Assembly: GCA_964628235.1 (NCBI GenBank) | Contig: CAZVLU010000005.1 | Span: forward strand, 1-64,000 | Length of the DNA: 64,000 bases | Direction of reading: 5' to 3' | DNA from: CAMAVH01 sp964628235 | GTDB lineage: Bacteria > Pseudomonadota > Alphaproteobacteria > SMXQ01 | Part shown: positions 8,392 to 17,105 of the stretch, piece after piece | How the letters are laid out: every line of letters begins with the position of its first letter | Position numbering within the stretch: the stretch's first letter is position 1 | The notes under the pieces: model-generated | Told to the model about the DNA's origin: nothing | Seen by the model: the letters and a program-made list of their open reading frames with translations, nothing else | Databases searched by the model: none | Position numbers and translations under genes: made by a program

Positions 8392-9362
8392 TAGAAATAC
8401 CCCGCCTTCTTGCGCTCTTCCATGGCCGCTTCCGACGCCTGGTCGTCGAGCCGTGTCGCGCCGCGCTCGCTGACGCGGGCGCTCAAAGTCTCGGCGATGA
8501 TCTCTTCGATGGTCGCGGCCGTCGATTCGACCGGCGAGGTGCAGGAGATGTCGCCCACGGTGCGGAAGCGCACCATGCGCGTCTCGACGCGGTCGCCCGG
8601 CTTGGCTTCGACGAGATCGGAGACCGGCAGAAGATTGTTGCCGCGCACAGTCACCGGACGCTTATGGGCGAAATAGAGCGGCGGCAGCTCCAGCCCCTCG
8701 CGGGCGATATATTGCCAGACGTCGAGCTCGGTCCAATTGCTGATCGGGAAAACCCGCATATGCTCGCCGGCATCGACACGCGCGTTATAGAGGCTCCATA
8801 GCTCCGGGCGCTGGCGGCGCGGATCCCATTGGCCGAAGGAATCGCGGAACGAGAAAATGCGCTCCTTGGCGCGTGCTTTTTCCTCGTCGCGCCGCGCGCC
8901 GCCGATGCAAGCGTCGAAGGCGAATTCGGCGATCGCGTCGATTAGCGTCACGCTCTGGAAAGCGTTGCGGCTCTGGTTCGCGTGCTTGAGCTTGATGCGG
9001 CCGTTGGCGATCGAATCGTCGAGCGTGCGCACGATCAGCCGTTCGCCGAGACGCTCGACGGTGCGGTCGCGAAATTCGATGACCTCGGGGAAGTTATGCC
9101 CGGTATCGACATGCATCAGCGGAAAGGGAAAGCGGCCGGGCCGGAAGGCTTTTTCGGCGAGGCGCAGCAAGATCGTCGAGTCCTTGCCGCCGGAGAACAG
9201 CAACACCGGATTGCGATACTCCGCCGCCACTTCGCGCAGAATGTGGATCGCTTCGCTTTCGAGATCGTCGAGATGGCTCCAGGCGCCCGCAGGCTTAACC
9301 GAGGGGACGCGCAGCGGCACGACATTGTTCGCGGTCTCGTTCGATGTCGGGACGCTGCTCAT
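8391..9362 (-). CDS. cysD: Sulfate adenylyltransferase small subunit CysD
   Basis: The catalytic ATP-sulfurylase subunit. The 323-residue product belongs to the PAPS-reductase/N-type ATP pyrophosphatase fold. It shows the PP-loop NPVLLFSGGKDSTILLRLA (about 52-70) and MHVDTGHNFPEVIEFRD. It also has the CysD-specific block IGGARRDEEKARAKERIFSFRD, and the conserved end EERKKAGYF. The start overlaps the cysH stop by four bases (ATGA type), and its stop overlaps the cysN start, so the three genes form one coupled unit. Confidence 0.97.
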   Translation of the reverse strand: MSSVPTSNETANNVVPLRVPSVKPAGAWSHLDDLESEAIHILREVAAEYRNPVLLFSGGKDSTILLRLAEKAFRPGRFPFPLMHVDTGHNFPEVIEFRDRTVERLGERLIVRTLDDSIANGRIKLKHANQSRNAFQSVTLIDAIAEFAFDACIGGARRDEEKARAKERIFSFRDSFGQWDPRRQRPELWSLYNARVDAGEHMRVFPISNWTELDVWQYIAREGLELPPLYFAHKRPVTVRGNNLLPVSDLVEAKPGDRVETRMVRFRTVGDISCTSPVESTAATIEEIIAETLSARVSERGATRLDDQASEAAMEERKKAGYF

Positions 9363-10072
9363 GACGCTTTCCTGTCGGCGCTATGCGCGGGATGAAGCCC
9401 GCATTCTTTGGTCTCGGCATTTTCCCACCACCAGCGGCCGGCGCGAATGTCCTCGCCCACCGTGATGGCGCGGGTGCAGGGCGCGCAGCCGATGCTGGCA
9501 AAGCCGCGGTCGTGCAGCGCATTGTACGGCACGTCGTTCGCCTTCACATAGGCCCAGACGTCATCGTTGCTCCACGACGCCAGCGGGTTGAACTTGTGCA
9601 TGGCGTTGGCGTCGTCCCATTCGCGGAGCGGCAAATCGCGCCGCGTGACGGCATGTTGGCGGCGCTGGCCGGTCACCCAGCCCCGCTTGCCGGCGAGCGC
9701 CCGCTTCAACGGCTCGACCTTGCGGATGGCGCAGCAGCTTTGGCGCAAGGCGACGCTATCGTAAAAGCCGTTCGGCCCGTTGGCGGCGATGTAGCTCTCG
9801 ACCGCCCGCGCCTCCGGCGCATAGACCGCGACCGGCGTGGCGTAGCGCGCGCGCGTCGTCTGCATCAGCGCGTAGGTCTCGTCATGCAGGCGGCCGGTAT
9901 CGAGGGTGAAGATGCCGATGGCGAGGCCATGGCGGTCGATCAGGTCGGTCAGCACCATGTCCTCGACGCTGAAGCTGCTGGCGAGCGTGACCGCGCCGAC
10001 GCCAGCGGCGTCGCGCAACGTCTGTAGCGCCTCGTCGGTCAAAGCCGCGAGAGAATTGGGAGAACCATTCAT
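9359..10072 (-). CDS. cysH: Assimilatory adenylyl-sulfate (APS) reductase CysH
   Basis: Reduces activated sulfate to sulfite using thioredoxin or glutathione. The 237-residue product carries ASSFSVEDMVLTDLI (PP-loop region), the paired cysteines SCCAIRKVEPLKRAL and the second pair GCAPCTRAI. Together these form the CC...CxxC signature that binds a [4Fe-4S] cluster and marks APS-specific rather than PAPS-specific reductases. The catalytic C-terminal motif KECGLH is present. It is the first gene of the cysH-cysD-cysN-sbp unit, and the absence of an APS kinase in the unit agrees with APS as substrate. Confidence 0.95.
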   Translation of the reverse strand: MNGSPNSLAALTDEALQTLRDAAGVGAVTLASSFSVEDMVLTDLIDRHGLAIGIFTLDTGRLHDETYALMQTTRARYATPVAVYAPEARAVESYIAANGPNGFYDSVALRQSCCAIRKVEPLKRALAGKRGWVTGQRRQHAVTRRDLPLREWDDANAMHKFNPLASWSNDDVWAYVKANDVPYNALHDRGFASIGCAPCTRAITVGEDIRAGRWWWENAETKECGLHPAHSADRKAS

Positions 10073-10224
10073 CTTGTGGGCTGTTTGATTTAATTCACGA
10101 ACCAGATTGAGATCGGAAATTATAATATCTTATTTTATATGTAAATATGATTATTATACATAATTAAATAGTATTTAATTGGCAAAAAGAACGCCCGGTC
10201 CATTTTGGGCCGAGCGTTGGGCCT
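10073..10224 (-). promoter_or_regulatory. AT-rich promoter region of the cys unit
   Basis: A 150-base stretch that is strikingly AT-rich for this genome, especially 10115-10185. On the minus strand it contains TATAAT (10124-10119) about 50 bases before the cysH ATG, and a TTTACA at 10145-10140 with a short 15-base spacer. The many A/T tracts suggest intrinsic bending or a site for a nucleoid or LysR-type regulator. The promoter hexamers are tentative. Confidence 0.5.
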
Positions 10225-10743
10225 TTAACCGCGGAGATATTCGCCGGCCAGCTTCACGTAATGATCGGCCGAATGTTTGAAGGCTTTGAGATCGTCGGCG
10301 CTCAAGGTCCGCATCAGCTTTGCCGGGCTGCCGGCCCATAGCTCGCCGGATTTGACGCGCTTGCCCGGCGTCACCAGGGCGCCGGCGGCGACCATGGCGC
10401 CGTCCTCGACCACCGCCCCGTCCATCACCGTGGCGCCCATGCCGACGAAGCTGACATCGCCCAGCGTGCAAGCGTGCAGGATCGCCGCATGGCCGATGGT
10501 GACGTCTGAGCCGATGTAAGTGCCGAACTTGCCGCTCGTGACATGGACGATCGTGCCGTCTTGAATGTTGGTGCGCGCGCCGACGCGAATCTCATGCACG
10601 TCGCCGCGCATGACCACGCCGTACCAAATATTGCTCTCGTCGCCGATCACCACGTCGCCGATCAGCGTCGCGGTCTCGGCGATGAAGACATCCTTGCCGA
10701 GCTTGGGGACGATGCCCTTGTAGGGCCGAATGAGCCCACTCAT
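10225..10743 (-). CDS. Gamma-class carbonic anhydrase family protein
   Basis: A 172-residue left-handed beta-helix protein of hexapeptide repeats (IGDVVIGDESNIWYGVVMRGDVHEIRVG and onward), the gamma-carbonic anhydrase/PaaY/YrdA group. The three metal-binding histidines expected for the family are visible: IVHVTSG, IGHAAILHAC. Start chosen at 10743 (MSGLIRPYKG); longer in-frame extensions are arginine-rich and atypical. It follows argC by 34 bases on the same strand. Enzymatic activity as a carbonic anhydrase is a family inference. Confidence 0.88.
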   Translation of the reverse strand: MSGLIRPYKGIVPKLGKDVFIAETATLIGDVVIGDESNIWYGVVMRGDVHEIRVGARTNIQDGTIVHVTSGKFGTYIGSDVTIGHAAILHACTLGDVSFVGMGATVMDGAVVEDGAMVAAGALVTPGKRVKSGELWAGSPAKLMRTLSADDLKAFKHSADHYVKLAGEYLRG

Positions 10744-10777
10744 GATGAAGACGCTCCGCTCGCTTTGCTCGCTTCGC

Positions 10778-11839
10778 TCATGGGAACATCGCCTCCTGCT
10801 CGAGCGCCGTCGTCTCCGGCAGGCCGCACATGACATTGAAGTTCTGCACGGCCTGTCCCGATGCGCCTTTCACTAGATTGTCGATCACCGAAACGATGAT
10901 CGCACGACCCGGCACCCGATCGGGGAAGACGGCGATGCGGCAATGGTTCGAGCCGCGCACATGGCGCGTCGCCGGCGTATGGCCCGCCGGCATGACATGG
11001 ACGAAGGGCTCGGCGTCGTAGCGCGCATTGAGCGCGGCGCGCAGGTCGTCGGCCGATGCGCCCTTGGCGAGCTTGACGTAGATGCTGGACAGAATGCCGC
11101 GGCTCATCGGCATCAGATGCGCGGTGAAGTTGACGATGATCGGCTGGCCCGCCGCCGCCGTGAGCCCCTGCTCGATCTCCGGCGCGTGGCGGTGGCCGCC
11201 GACGCCGTAAGCGTGGATGCCCTCGGCCACTTCGGAATAAAGATTGGCCTCCTTGGCTTCGCGCCCGGCGCCCGTCACGCCCGACTTGGCGTCGATGATG
11301 ATGTCGCCGGTTTCGATCAGGCCCTGTTCCAGCAGCGGCACCAGCGGCAGCTGGGCTGAGGTCGGATAGCAGCCGGGGTTGGCGACGAGCCGCGCCTTGG
11401 CCACATCGGCGCGCGCCAGTTCGGTGATGCCGTAAACGGCCTCGGTCTGCAGCTTGGGCGCCAGATGTTCATGGCCGTACCACTTGGCGTAAGTGGCGAC
11501 GTCATGCAGCCGGAAATCGGCCGAGAGATCGACGATCTTGAGATGCGTCGGCAGCGCCGCGACGACTTCCTGCGTCAGGCCGTGCGGCAAGGCGCAGAAG
11601 GCGACATCGATGCCGGAAAAATCGACATCGCCGATCTTCACCATCTTGGGCACGTCGAGGTTCGCCAGATGCGGGAACACCTCGCCGAGGGCCGCGCCGG
11701 CGCGCTTTTCCGCTGTCAGCGCCGTGATGCGCGCGTTCGGATGCCGCGCCAGCAAGCGCAGCAGTTCCGCGCCGGTATAGCCGCTGGCGCCGAGGATGGC
11801 GGTGTTGATCCTATTGCTCGCGGAAGCCTGGGTCGTCAT
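10778..11839 (-). CDS. argC: N-acetyl-gamma-glutamyl-phosphate reductase
   Basis: Third step of arginine biosynthesis: NADPH-dependent reduction of N-acetylglutamyl phosphate to the semialdehyde. The 353-residue product shows the nucleotide-binding start TAILGASGYTGAELLRLLARHP. The catalytic cysteine is in VANPGCYPTSAQLPL, and HRHAPEIEQGL supplies the catalytic histidine region. The start at 11839 (MTTQASASNR) was preferred to an upstream extension. It is the long (type 1) form. It probably shares a transcript with the downstream carbonic anhydrase gene. Confidence 0.96.
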   Translation of the reverse strand: MTTQASASNRINTAILGASGYTGAELLRLLARHPNARITALTAEKRAGAALGEVFPHLANLDVPKMVKIGDVDFSGIDVAFCALPHGLTQEVVAALPTHLKIVDLSADFRLHDVATYAKWYGHEHLAPKLQTEAVYGITELARADVAKARLVANPGCYPTSAQLPLVPLLEQGLIETGDIIIDAKSGVTGAGREAKEANLYSEVAEGIHAYGVGGHRHAPEIEQGLTAAAGQPIIVNFTAHLMPMSRGILSSIYVKLAKGASADDLRAALNARYDAEPFVHVMPAGHTPATRHVRGSNHCRIAVFPDRVPGRAIIVSVIDNLVKGASGQAVQNFNVMCGLPETTALEQEAMFP

Positions 11840-11880
11840 GTGCTTGCTCCTGATCCATCCATATAAGCGCAGATGGCGCA

Positions 11881-11911
11881 AAGAAAAAGGGCGTCCCCGA
11901 AGGGACGCCCT
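11881..11911 (-). terminator. Rho-independent terminator of rplM-rpsI
   Basis: A perfect 10-bp stem AGGGCGTCCC / GGGACGCCCT with a 4-base loop. Read on the minus strand it is followed by TTTTTCTTT. It lies about 30 bases after the rpsI stop and separates the ribosomal genes from argC. Confidence 0.88.
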
Positions 11912-11942
11912 GAAGTTTGAGAGCAGAATACCCGCAGGTAAA

Positions 11943-12422
11943 TCAACGCTTCGAGAACTGATGGCTACGACGCGCCTTGTGACGGCCGTACTTCTTGCGC
12001 TCGACGACGCGCGGGTCTCGGGTCAGCAAGCCGGCAGCCTTCAGCGCCTTGCGCAGAGCCGGCTCGTAATAGGTGAGCGCCTTGGAGATGCCGTGACGCA
12101 CCGCGCCGGCTTGGCCGGAGAGGCCGCCGCCGACGGCAGTGGCGACAACGTCGTACTGCTGCTTGCGCGCCGTCACGTCGAACGGCTGGTCGATGATCAG
12201 ACGCAGCACGGGGCGGGCGAAGTAGCTCGTCCAATCGCGGCCGTTGATGGTGATCTTGCCCTTGCCGGGCTTGATCCAGACGCGGGCGATGGCGTTCTTG
12301 CGCTTGCCGGTCGCGTAGGCGCGGCCCTGCTTGTCGATCTTCGGCTCGGGCAAAGCGGCCGGAGCGGCTTCGGCGACGGAGCCGCCCTTGAGATCGGCGA
12401 GGCTGCTGATGGTGTCCGCCAT
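11943..12422 (-). CDS. rpsI: 30S ribosomal protein S9
   Basis: Small-subunit protein whose C-terminal tail contacts P-site tRNA. The 159-residue product has an alphaproteobacterial N-terminal extension (about 30 residues, alanine-rich), then GRAYATGKRKNAIARVWIKPG. It ends in the universal basic tail KKYGRHKARRSHQFSKR. It starts 2 bases after the rplM stop, the universal L13-S9 pair, and is followed by a strong terminator. Confidence 0.98.
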   Translation of the reverse strand: MADTISSLADLKGGSVAEAAPAALPEPKIDKQGRAYATGKRKNAIARVWIKPGKGKITINGRDWTSYFARPVLRLIIDQPFDVTARKQQYDVVATAVGGGLSGQAGAVRHGISKALTYYEPALRKALKAAGLLTRDPRVVERKKYGRHKARRSHQFSKR

Positions 12423-12424
12423 GC

Positions 12425-12889
12425 TTAGGCGCTCCTCTTGTTCTTCGAATTCAACGCCGCGACGTCGAGGACTTCCGGAGCCTGCGCCTCGTGCGGATGA
12501 GCCGGACCGGCATAAATGCGCAGGTTGCGCATCAGCATGCGGCCGAGGTTGTTGCGGGTGAGCATGCGCTCGACGGCCTTTTCGACCGCGCGCTCGGGAT
12601 GCGCGCCGCCGAGGATCTGGCCCATCGTGCGGCCTTTGATGCCGCCCGGATTGTTGGTGTGCCAGTAAAAGACCTTCTGTTCCAGCTTGCGGCCGGTCAC
12701 GACGACCTTATCGGCATTGATGACGATGATGTTGTCGCCGGTGTCGACATGCGGCGTGAACGTCGGGCGATGCTTGCCGCGCAGGCGCGTGGCGATGACC
12801 GTCGCGAGACGGCCAAGCACGAGACCTTCGGCATCGATCAGCACCCACTTCTTGACCACGTCGGCAGGACGGGCGGAAAAGGTCTTCAT
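12425..12889 (-). CDS. rplM: 50S ribosomal protein L13
   Basis: Early-assembling large-subunit protein. The 154-residue product begins MKTFSARPADVVKKWVLIDA and contains the L13 signature GRLATVIATRLRGKHRPTFTPHVDTGDNI and the MLPRNxLG-like RMLTRNNLGRMLMRNLRIYAG. The start at 12889 was chosen on family alignment; the in-frame upstream extension is not part of L13. It is the first gene of rplM-rpsI, and its promoter must lie in 12890-13184. Confidence 0.98.
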   Translation of the reverse strand: MKTFSARPADVVKKWVLIDAEGLVLGRLATVIATRLRGKHRPTFTPHVDTGDNIIVINADKVVVTGRKLEQKVFYWHTNNPGGIKGRTMGQILGGAHPERAVEKAVERMLTRNNLGRMLMRNLRIYAGPAHPHEAQAPEVLDVAALNSKNKRSA

Positions 12890-13045
12890 GATGTCTACCT
12901 GGTAGGGCGTCGGGACGATCCCAACAGCGGAAACGATGGGGACGAAAAATTCTGGGCGGTCGCTGAACCAGCGCCCGCCCCGGCGAAGAGCGCGGAATAT
13001 GCCGTCCGCCCCTCGCCGCGTCAAGGATTTCCGGGGTTTTCCGAG

Positions 13046-13063
13046 GCGGTATTATAATACCGC
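13046..13063. promoter_or_regulatory. Perfect 18-bp palindrome containing TATAAT on both strands
   Basis: The sequence GCGGTATTATAATACCGC is self-complementary and places a TATAAT hexamer on each strand. It sits between the leftward rplM and the rightward NucS-like gene, 157 bases from the rplM start. It may be an operator over a -10 element. No convincing -35 hexamer was found at the right spacing on either strand. Confidence 0.45.
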
Positions 13064-13184
13064 GTTTGCACACATACATATATGCAGATTCTTACCGACC
13101 AACGGTCATCGTAACTGACAAACTGCGATATGATGCAGACGGATAACTGGCCGGATTATTTGATTTTATTTAGCCGGGGAGAAA

Positions 13185-13886
13185 ATGGTTCAAAGACATA
13201 TCATCGTGCTGCCGAAAGAGAATGGCGGTTTTGAAGTCCACCCATTGAAGGAATACTTGCGGCAAAACCCCAATATCTTGCCCGGCTACGACCCTAGCGG
13301 CAGCACATCCCATCAGCTACGTGCCGCCCTCAAACGCAAAGGGTGGGCTATGCAGGAAACGCCCTCCGAAATCCGGCTTATTCAGCCCGGTGCGGCATCC
13401 GACCTTGCAAAGGTCGAAGAAGTCTTAGGTGGCAGCGAGGAAAGCGGTTTAGAGCCGGCCGAAATGCCCGAAGCGGTGTTCAGCTTGGAATACCAATTAC
13501 GTGACTTCCTTGCCGCCAATCTGGAAACGGTCAAAGTGCAGGATAAGCGGCTACGCCTATACGTCGATCCGACTGGCCGCGACGGCATCGAATTTCCAAC
13601 CGCCGTTGGCCCGATTGATATTTTGGCCTTGGATCAAAACGACGATTATGTCGTCTTTGAATTGAAGCGGGCCAACACTCCTGACCGCGCCGTGGGCCAG
13701 TTGACCCGGTACATGGGGTGGATACAGCAAACTATCGGCCGCGAACGCAAGGTCTCCGGCATTATTGTCGCCAAGACCATCAGTCAGAAACTCCGCTATG
13801 CTGTATCGGTCGTGCCGAACGTCTCCTTATTTGAATATCAGGTCGAATTTCATTTGCGACCCGCTCATGACATCGCGCCGAATTAG
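13185..13886 (+). CDS. NucS/EndoMS-like endonuclease domain protein
   Basis: A 233-residue protein. The C-terminal half (about 100-225) resembles the nuclease domain of NucS/EndoMS (DUF91 family) and other restriction-endonuclease-fold proteins. There is a conserved GPIDILALD, then YVVFELKRANTPDRAVGQLTRYMGW, giving the D...E-x-K active-site set, then KVSGIIVAKTISQKLRYA. The N-terminal half (about 1-75) does not look like the NucS beta-sandwich dimerisation domain and is of unknown function. A GGGGAGAAA Shine-Dalgarno precedes the ATG. It is monocistronic, between rplM (divergent) and metY. A role in DNA repair or defence is possible but not shown by context. Confidence 0.7.
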   Translation: MVQRHIIVLPKENGGFEVHPLKEYLRQNPNILPGYDPSGSTSHQLRAALKRKGWAMQETPSEIRLIQPGAASDLAKVEEVLGGSEESGLEPAEMPEAVFSLEYQLRDFLAANLETVKVQDKRLRLYVDPTGRDGIEFPTAVGPIDILALDQNDDYVVFELKRANTPDRAVGQLTRYMGWIQQTIGRERKVSGIIVAKTISQKLRYAVSVVPNVSLFEYQVEFHLRPAHDIAPN

Positions 13887-14002
13887 CCCCTCCGCCCTTA
13901 GCTAAAGCCGATGTAGTTCTGGCAAAGGAAAGCGTGGTTTGGCAGCGCGGGCTGTTATATTCAAGGCACCGCCTTTCAATCCATTGGGTTTTCCCGAATC
14001 TC

Positions 14003-15283
14003 ATGGCCGATCCCCTCGCCGATAAAGGCTTCGAAACCCGCGCCGTCCATGCCGGCGGCGGCCCCGACAAGGCCACCGGGGCCCGGGCAGTGCCGATCTA
14101 CCAGACGACCTCCTACGTCTTCGACTCGGCCGACCAGGCGGCGAAACTGTTCAATCTGGAAGAATTCGGCCAGATCTACTCGCGGATCACCAACCCGACC
14201 GTGGCCGCCCTGGAAACCCGCCTGGCCAGCCTGGAAGGCGGCGTCGGCGCCACGGCTGCCGCTTCGGGCCATGCCGCACAGTTCCTCGCCCTGCTCCCGC
14301 TGCTGAAGGCCGGCGACAGTTTCCTCGCCTCCAAGGCGCTCTACGGCGGCTCGATCACCCAGTTCGGCCAGTCCTTCGCCCGGCTCGGCTGGCAGGCGAT
14401 CTTCGTCGATCCCGCCGACCCGGAGAATTTCCGCCGCGCCCTGACGCCGACCTGCCGCGCCATCTTCATCGAGAGCCTGGCCAACCCCGGCGGCATCGTC
14501 ACCGACATCGAGGCCATCGCCCGCGTGGCGCATGACGCCGGCATCCCGCTGGTCGTCGACAACACCTTGGCGACGCCCTATCTCTGCCGGCCCGGCGACT
14601 GGGGCGCCGATCTGGTCGTCCATTCGACCACCAAGTTTCTCGGCGGCCACGGCAATTCGATCGGCGGCGCGGTGATCGACACGGGCAAGTTCGACTGGTC
14701 GCGCATCGCCGCGCTCGGCGAGCCCTCGCCCGCTTATCACGATCTCAATTTCGCCAAGACCTTCGGCAAGCTGGCCTTCACGGTTTACGGCCATGCGGTC
14801 GGCTTGCGCGACTTCGGCGCGGCGCTGGCGCCATTCAACGCCTTCCTGACGTTGACCGGCATCGAGACGCTGGCGCTGCGCATGGCGCGCCATTGCGAGA
14901 ACGCGCTCGCCGTGGCGCAGCACTTGGAAAGACATCCGAAAGTCGCCTGGGTGTCATATGCCGGCCTCGCCAGCAGCCCGCATCGCGCGCTGGCGCAAAA
15001 GTATCTGCCCAAGGGCAGCGGCGCGGTCTTCACCTTCGGCTTGAAGGGCGGCTATGCGGCTGGGATCAAGCTCGTCGAGTCCTGCCGGCTGTTCTCGCAT
15101 CTCGCCAATATCGGCGACACCCGCAGCCTGATCATTCACCCGGCCTCGACGACGCATCGGCAATTGTCGGACGCCGACCGAGCCGCCGCCGGCGCTGGAC
15201 CAGATGTCGTGCGGCTCTCGGTGGGCATCGAAAGCCTCGCCGACATCATCGCCGACCTCGATCAGGCTTTGGCGCAAGGCTGA
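14003..15283 (+). CDS. metY: O-acetylhomoserine aminocarboxypropyltransferase / Cys-Met metabolism PLP enzyme
   Basis: PLP-dependent sulfhydrylase making homocysteine (or methionine) from acylated homoserine. The 426-residue product begins KGFETRAVHAGGGPDKATGA. It contains the PLP-phosphate-binding YSRITNPTVAALE, and the Schiff-base lysine K211 in DLVVHSTTKFLGGHGNSIGG. It ends with HPASTTHRQLSDADRAAAG, typical of MetY. Start ATG at 14003 chosen on family alignment. Length (about 430) fits MetY better than the shorter MetZ. It converges end to end with the MFS gene (stop at 15283, next stop at 15284). Confidence 0.93.
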   Translation: MADPLADKGFETRAVHAGGGPDKATGARAVPIYQTTSYVFDSADQAAKLFNLEEFGQIYSRITNPTVAALETRLASLEGGVGATAAASGHAAQFLALLPLLKAGDSFLASKALYGGSITQFGQSFARLGWQAIFVDPADPENFRRALTPTCRAIFIESLANPGGIVTDIEAIARVAHDAGIPLVVDNTLATPYLCRPGDWGADLVVHSTTKFLGGHGNSIGGAVIDTGKFDWSRIAALGEPSPAYHDLNFAKTFGKLAFTVYGHAVGLRDFGAALAPFNAFLTLTGIETLALRMARHCENALAVAQHLERHPKVAWVSYAGLASSPHRALAQKYLPKGSGAVFTFGLKGGYAAGIKLVESCRLFSHLANIGDTRSLIIHPASTTHRQLSDADRAAAGAGPDVVRLSVGIESLADIIADLDQALAQG

Positions 15284-16555
15284 TTATTCGGCCGGGCCCG
15301 CCCCTCTGACGGGCGCGACTGTAATTGGTAGCGCATTGCCGGTCGGATCAGCGATCGCGGGCGTCGTTTCTTCCGCGCGATCCTTCGGCAGCATCAGGAT
15401 GGCGACGGCGACGATGGCGGCCGCGCCGGCGAGCGTGATGTAGAGCCAGGCGAACTCGCCGGTACGCTCGTGCAAGTACGAAACAAGCTGCACGGCGACC
15501 GGGCCGACGCCGAGCGACAAGACGAACTTCGCGCCGAACGCCGAGCCGCGCCATTTCGACGGCGTGTAGCGCGCCATCAGCGCGTTCTCCGCCGGCAGCG
15601 AACCGACATTGCTCACGACCATCACCAGCATGGCGAGGAAGAACGGCAAGCCGCTCAGCGCCGAAGCGGCGGCGATGGCCGGCACTTGCAGGCAATAGCT
15701 GAACAGATAGGCGCTGCGCAGCGAGAAGCGGTCGGTCAGCCAGCCGGCGAAAATCTGCACGAAGCCGCCGACGAGATAGACCGCCGTGAACAACGCGCCG
15801 ACGCCGAACGCGCCATTGGCGAAGAAGTCCGGCATGCGCTCGCTGAACGCCTTGGGCATCGCGATCTGCGTCGCCTGATAAATCAAGCCGGCGAGAAACA
15901 CCGTCACCGACATGACGACGAAGGCGCGCACGACATCGCCGCGCGGCGGCTCCTTGTGCGGCGCGCGGTCGCCCTGCTGCTCGACCACCTGTTTGGTGAG
16001 CAGGCCGCCGACCAGCACGAGGCCCGTCGCGATCGAGACGAGGCCCGGCGCCCAGAAGGCGGCGCGCCAGTCCACCAGATCGATCAAGCCGCCGGCGGTG
16101 AAGCCGGCGAGCGCCACGCCGAAGCCGCCGAAGCTGCCCCAGATGCCGAGCGAGGTGCCGCGGTTGGTGGCGGTCTTGATCAGCCAGGCCATGCCGACCG
16201 GGTGATAGATCGAAGCGAAGACGCCGAGCGCCGCAAGCGCGATGGTCAGTTGCGCCGGATTGTCGGTCAGGCCGCAGGCGACGGCGGCGGCGCCCGAGCC
16301 GACGAAGAAGACGACCATCATCCACGGATGGCTCCAGCGGTCGCCGAGCCAGCCGGCCAGCGGCGCGCAGACGCCGACAAGAAGGGCGCCGAGCGTCCAC
16401 AGGCCGATCAGGCTGCTGTAGCCGATGCTCCACTCGCCTTCGAGCGACAGCACGATGGTGAGATAGAGCGCCACCAGCAAATGCATATAGCCATGGCCGA
16501 GCCAGGCGAAGAGCTGGGACCAAGCGGCGGAACGGGATTGGGCAATCGGCGACAT
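15284..16555 (-). CDS. MFS transporter
   Basis: About 423 residues with twelve predicted membrane segments. It has MFS loop motifs, including GWLGDRWSHPW after TM2 (the G-x-L-a-D-R/K pattern) and the symmetric FAGWLTDRFSLRSAY in the second half. Substrate is unknown. Start taken at ATG 16555 (MSPIAQSRSAAWSQ); an in-frame GTG at 16579 would add eight residues, and neither start has a clear ribosome binding site. The gene converges with metY and is followed in the same direction from upstream by cutA. Confidence 0.85.
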   Translation of the reverse strand: MSPIAQSRSAAWSQLFAWLGHGYMHLLVALYLTIVLSLEGEWSIGYSSLIGLWTLGALLVGVCAPLAGWLGDRWSHPWMMVVFFVGSGAAAVACGLTDNPAQLTIALAALGVFASIYHPVGMAWLIKTATNRGTSLGIWGSFGGFGVALAGFTAGGLIDLVDWRAAFWAPGLVSIATGLVLVGGLLTKQVVEQQGDRAPHKEPPRGDVVRAFVVMSVTVFLAGLIYQATQIAMPKAFSERMPDFFANGAFGVGALFTAVYLVGGFVQIFAGWLTDRFSLRSAYLFSYCLQVPAIAAASALSGLPFFLAMLVMVVSNVGSLPAENALMARYTPSKWRGSAFGAKFVLSLGVGPVAVQLVSYLHERTGEFAWLYITLAGAAAIVAVAILMLPKDRAEETTPAIADPTGNALPITVAPVRGAGPAE

Positions 16556-16622
16556 CAGCCGGTTATAGGCCGGCGTCACGAGAGCGACAATCTTCGTCAG
16601 CGCATCGAGTCATGCGAAAAAC

Positions 16623-16961
16623 TCATGTTCCGTTCGCCTCATCCCTTAGCCAATCGAGATAAGGCGCGTGGCCCGTTTCGATGGTCCACGCCACGACGCA
16701 GGGCAGATCGTAGCTGTGCAGTTCGATCAGCCGCGCCGTCAGATCCGCCAAGCGGTCGGCGCGCGTTTTGAGGATGAGAACCGCCTCGTCCTCCTCCTGC
16801 AGCTTGCCCTCCCAATGGTAGATCGCCGTCATGCCATCGAGCACATTGGCGCAGGCGGCGAGCCGCTCGTCCACCAGGGCACGGCCGAGCTGCAACGCCT
16901 CGGCACGCGACGCGGCGGTGACATAGACCATCATGAGGTCGGGGGGTGCGCTGGCGACCAT
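16623..16961 (-). CDS. cutA: Divalent cation tolerance protein CutA
   Basis: Small trimeric ferredoxin-like protein of the CutA1 family, linked to copper tolerance; its molecular role is still debated. It shows MMVYVTAASRAEALQLGRALVDERLAACANV and YHWEGKLQEEDEAVLILKTRADR, with a tryptophan near the end (PYLDWLRDE), all typical of CutA1. Starting at 16961 gives 112 residues, the usual family size; an in-frame ATG at 17015 would add 18 residues. Confidence 0.9.
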   Translation of the reverse strand: MVASAPPDLMMVYVTAASRAEALQLGRALVDERLAACANVLDGMTAIYHWEGKLQEEDEAVLILKTRADRLADLTARLIELHSYDLPCVVAWTIETGHAPYLDWLRDEANGT

Positions 16962-17105
16962 AGGAGCCTGCAAATTCGAGGGGCCATTAGCGATTGTGAA
17001 AGGGTTCGCAACCATTCTCGGAGGAAGCGCTGGCGCGCCGCCCGGACTCTAAAATAAACTGTTCAAGCCGTCAGCGCAGGACCAGAACGGCATGAGGGAC
17101 GTCAG

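Noticed and set aside
13887..14002. SAM-II riboswitch in front of metY
   Set aside because: Such riboswitches often precede metY-type genes in alphaproteobacteria, so I looked for the conserved pseudoknot sequence and CTAAAG end. The 116-base leader lacks the expected arrangement.
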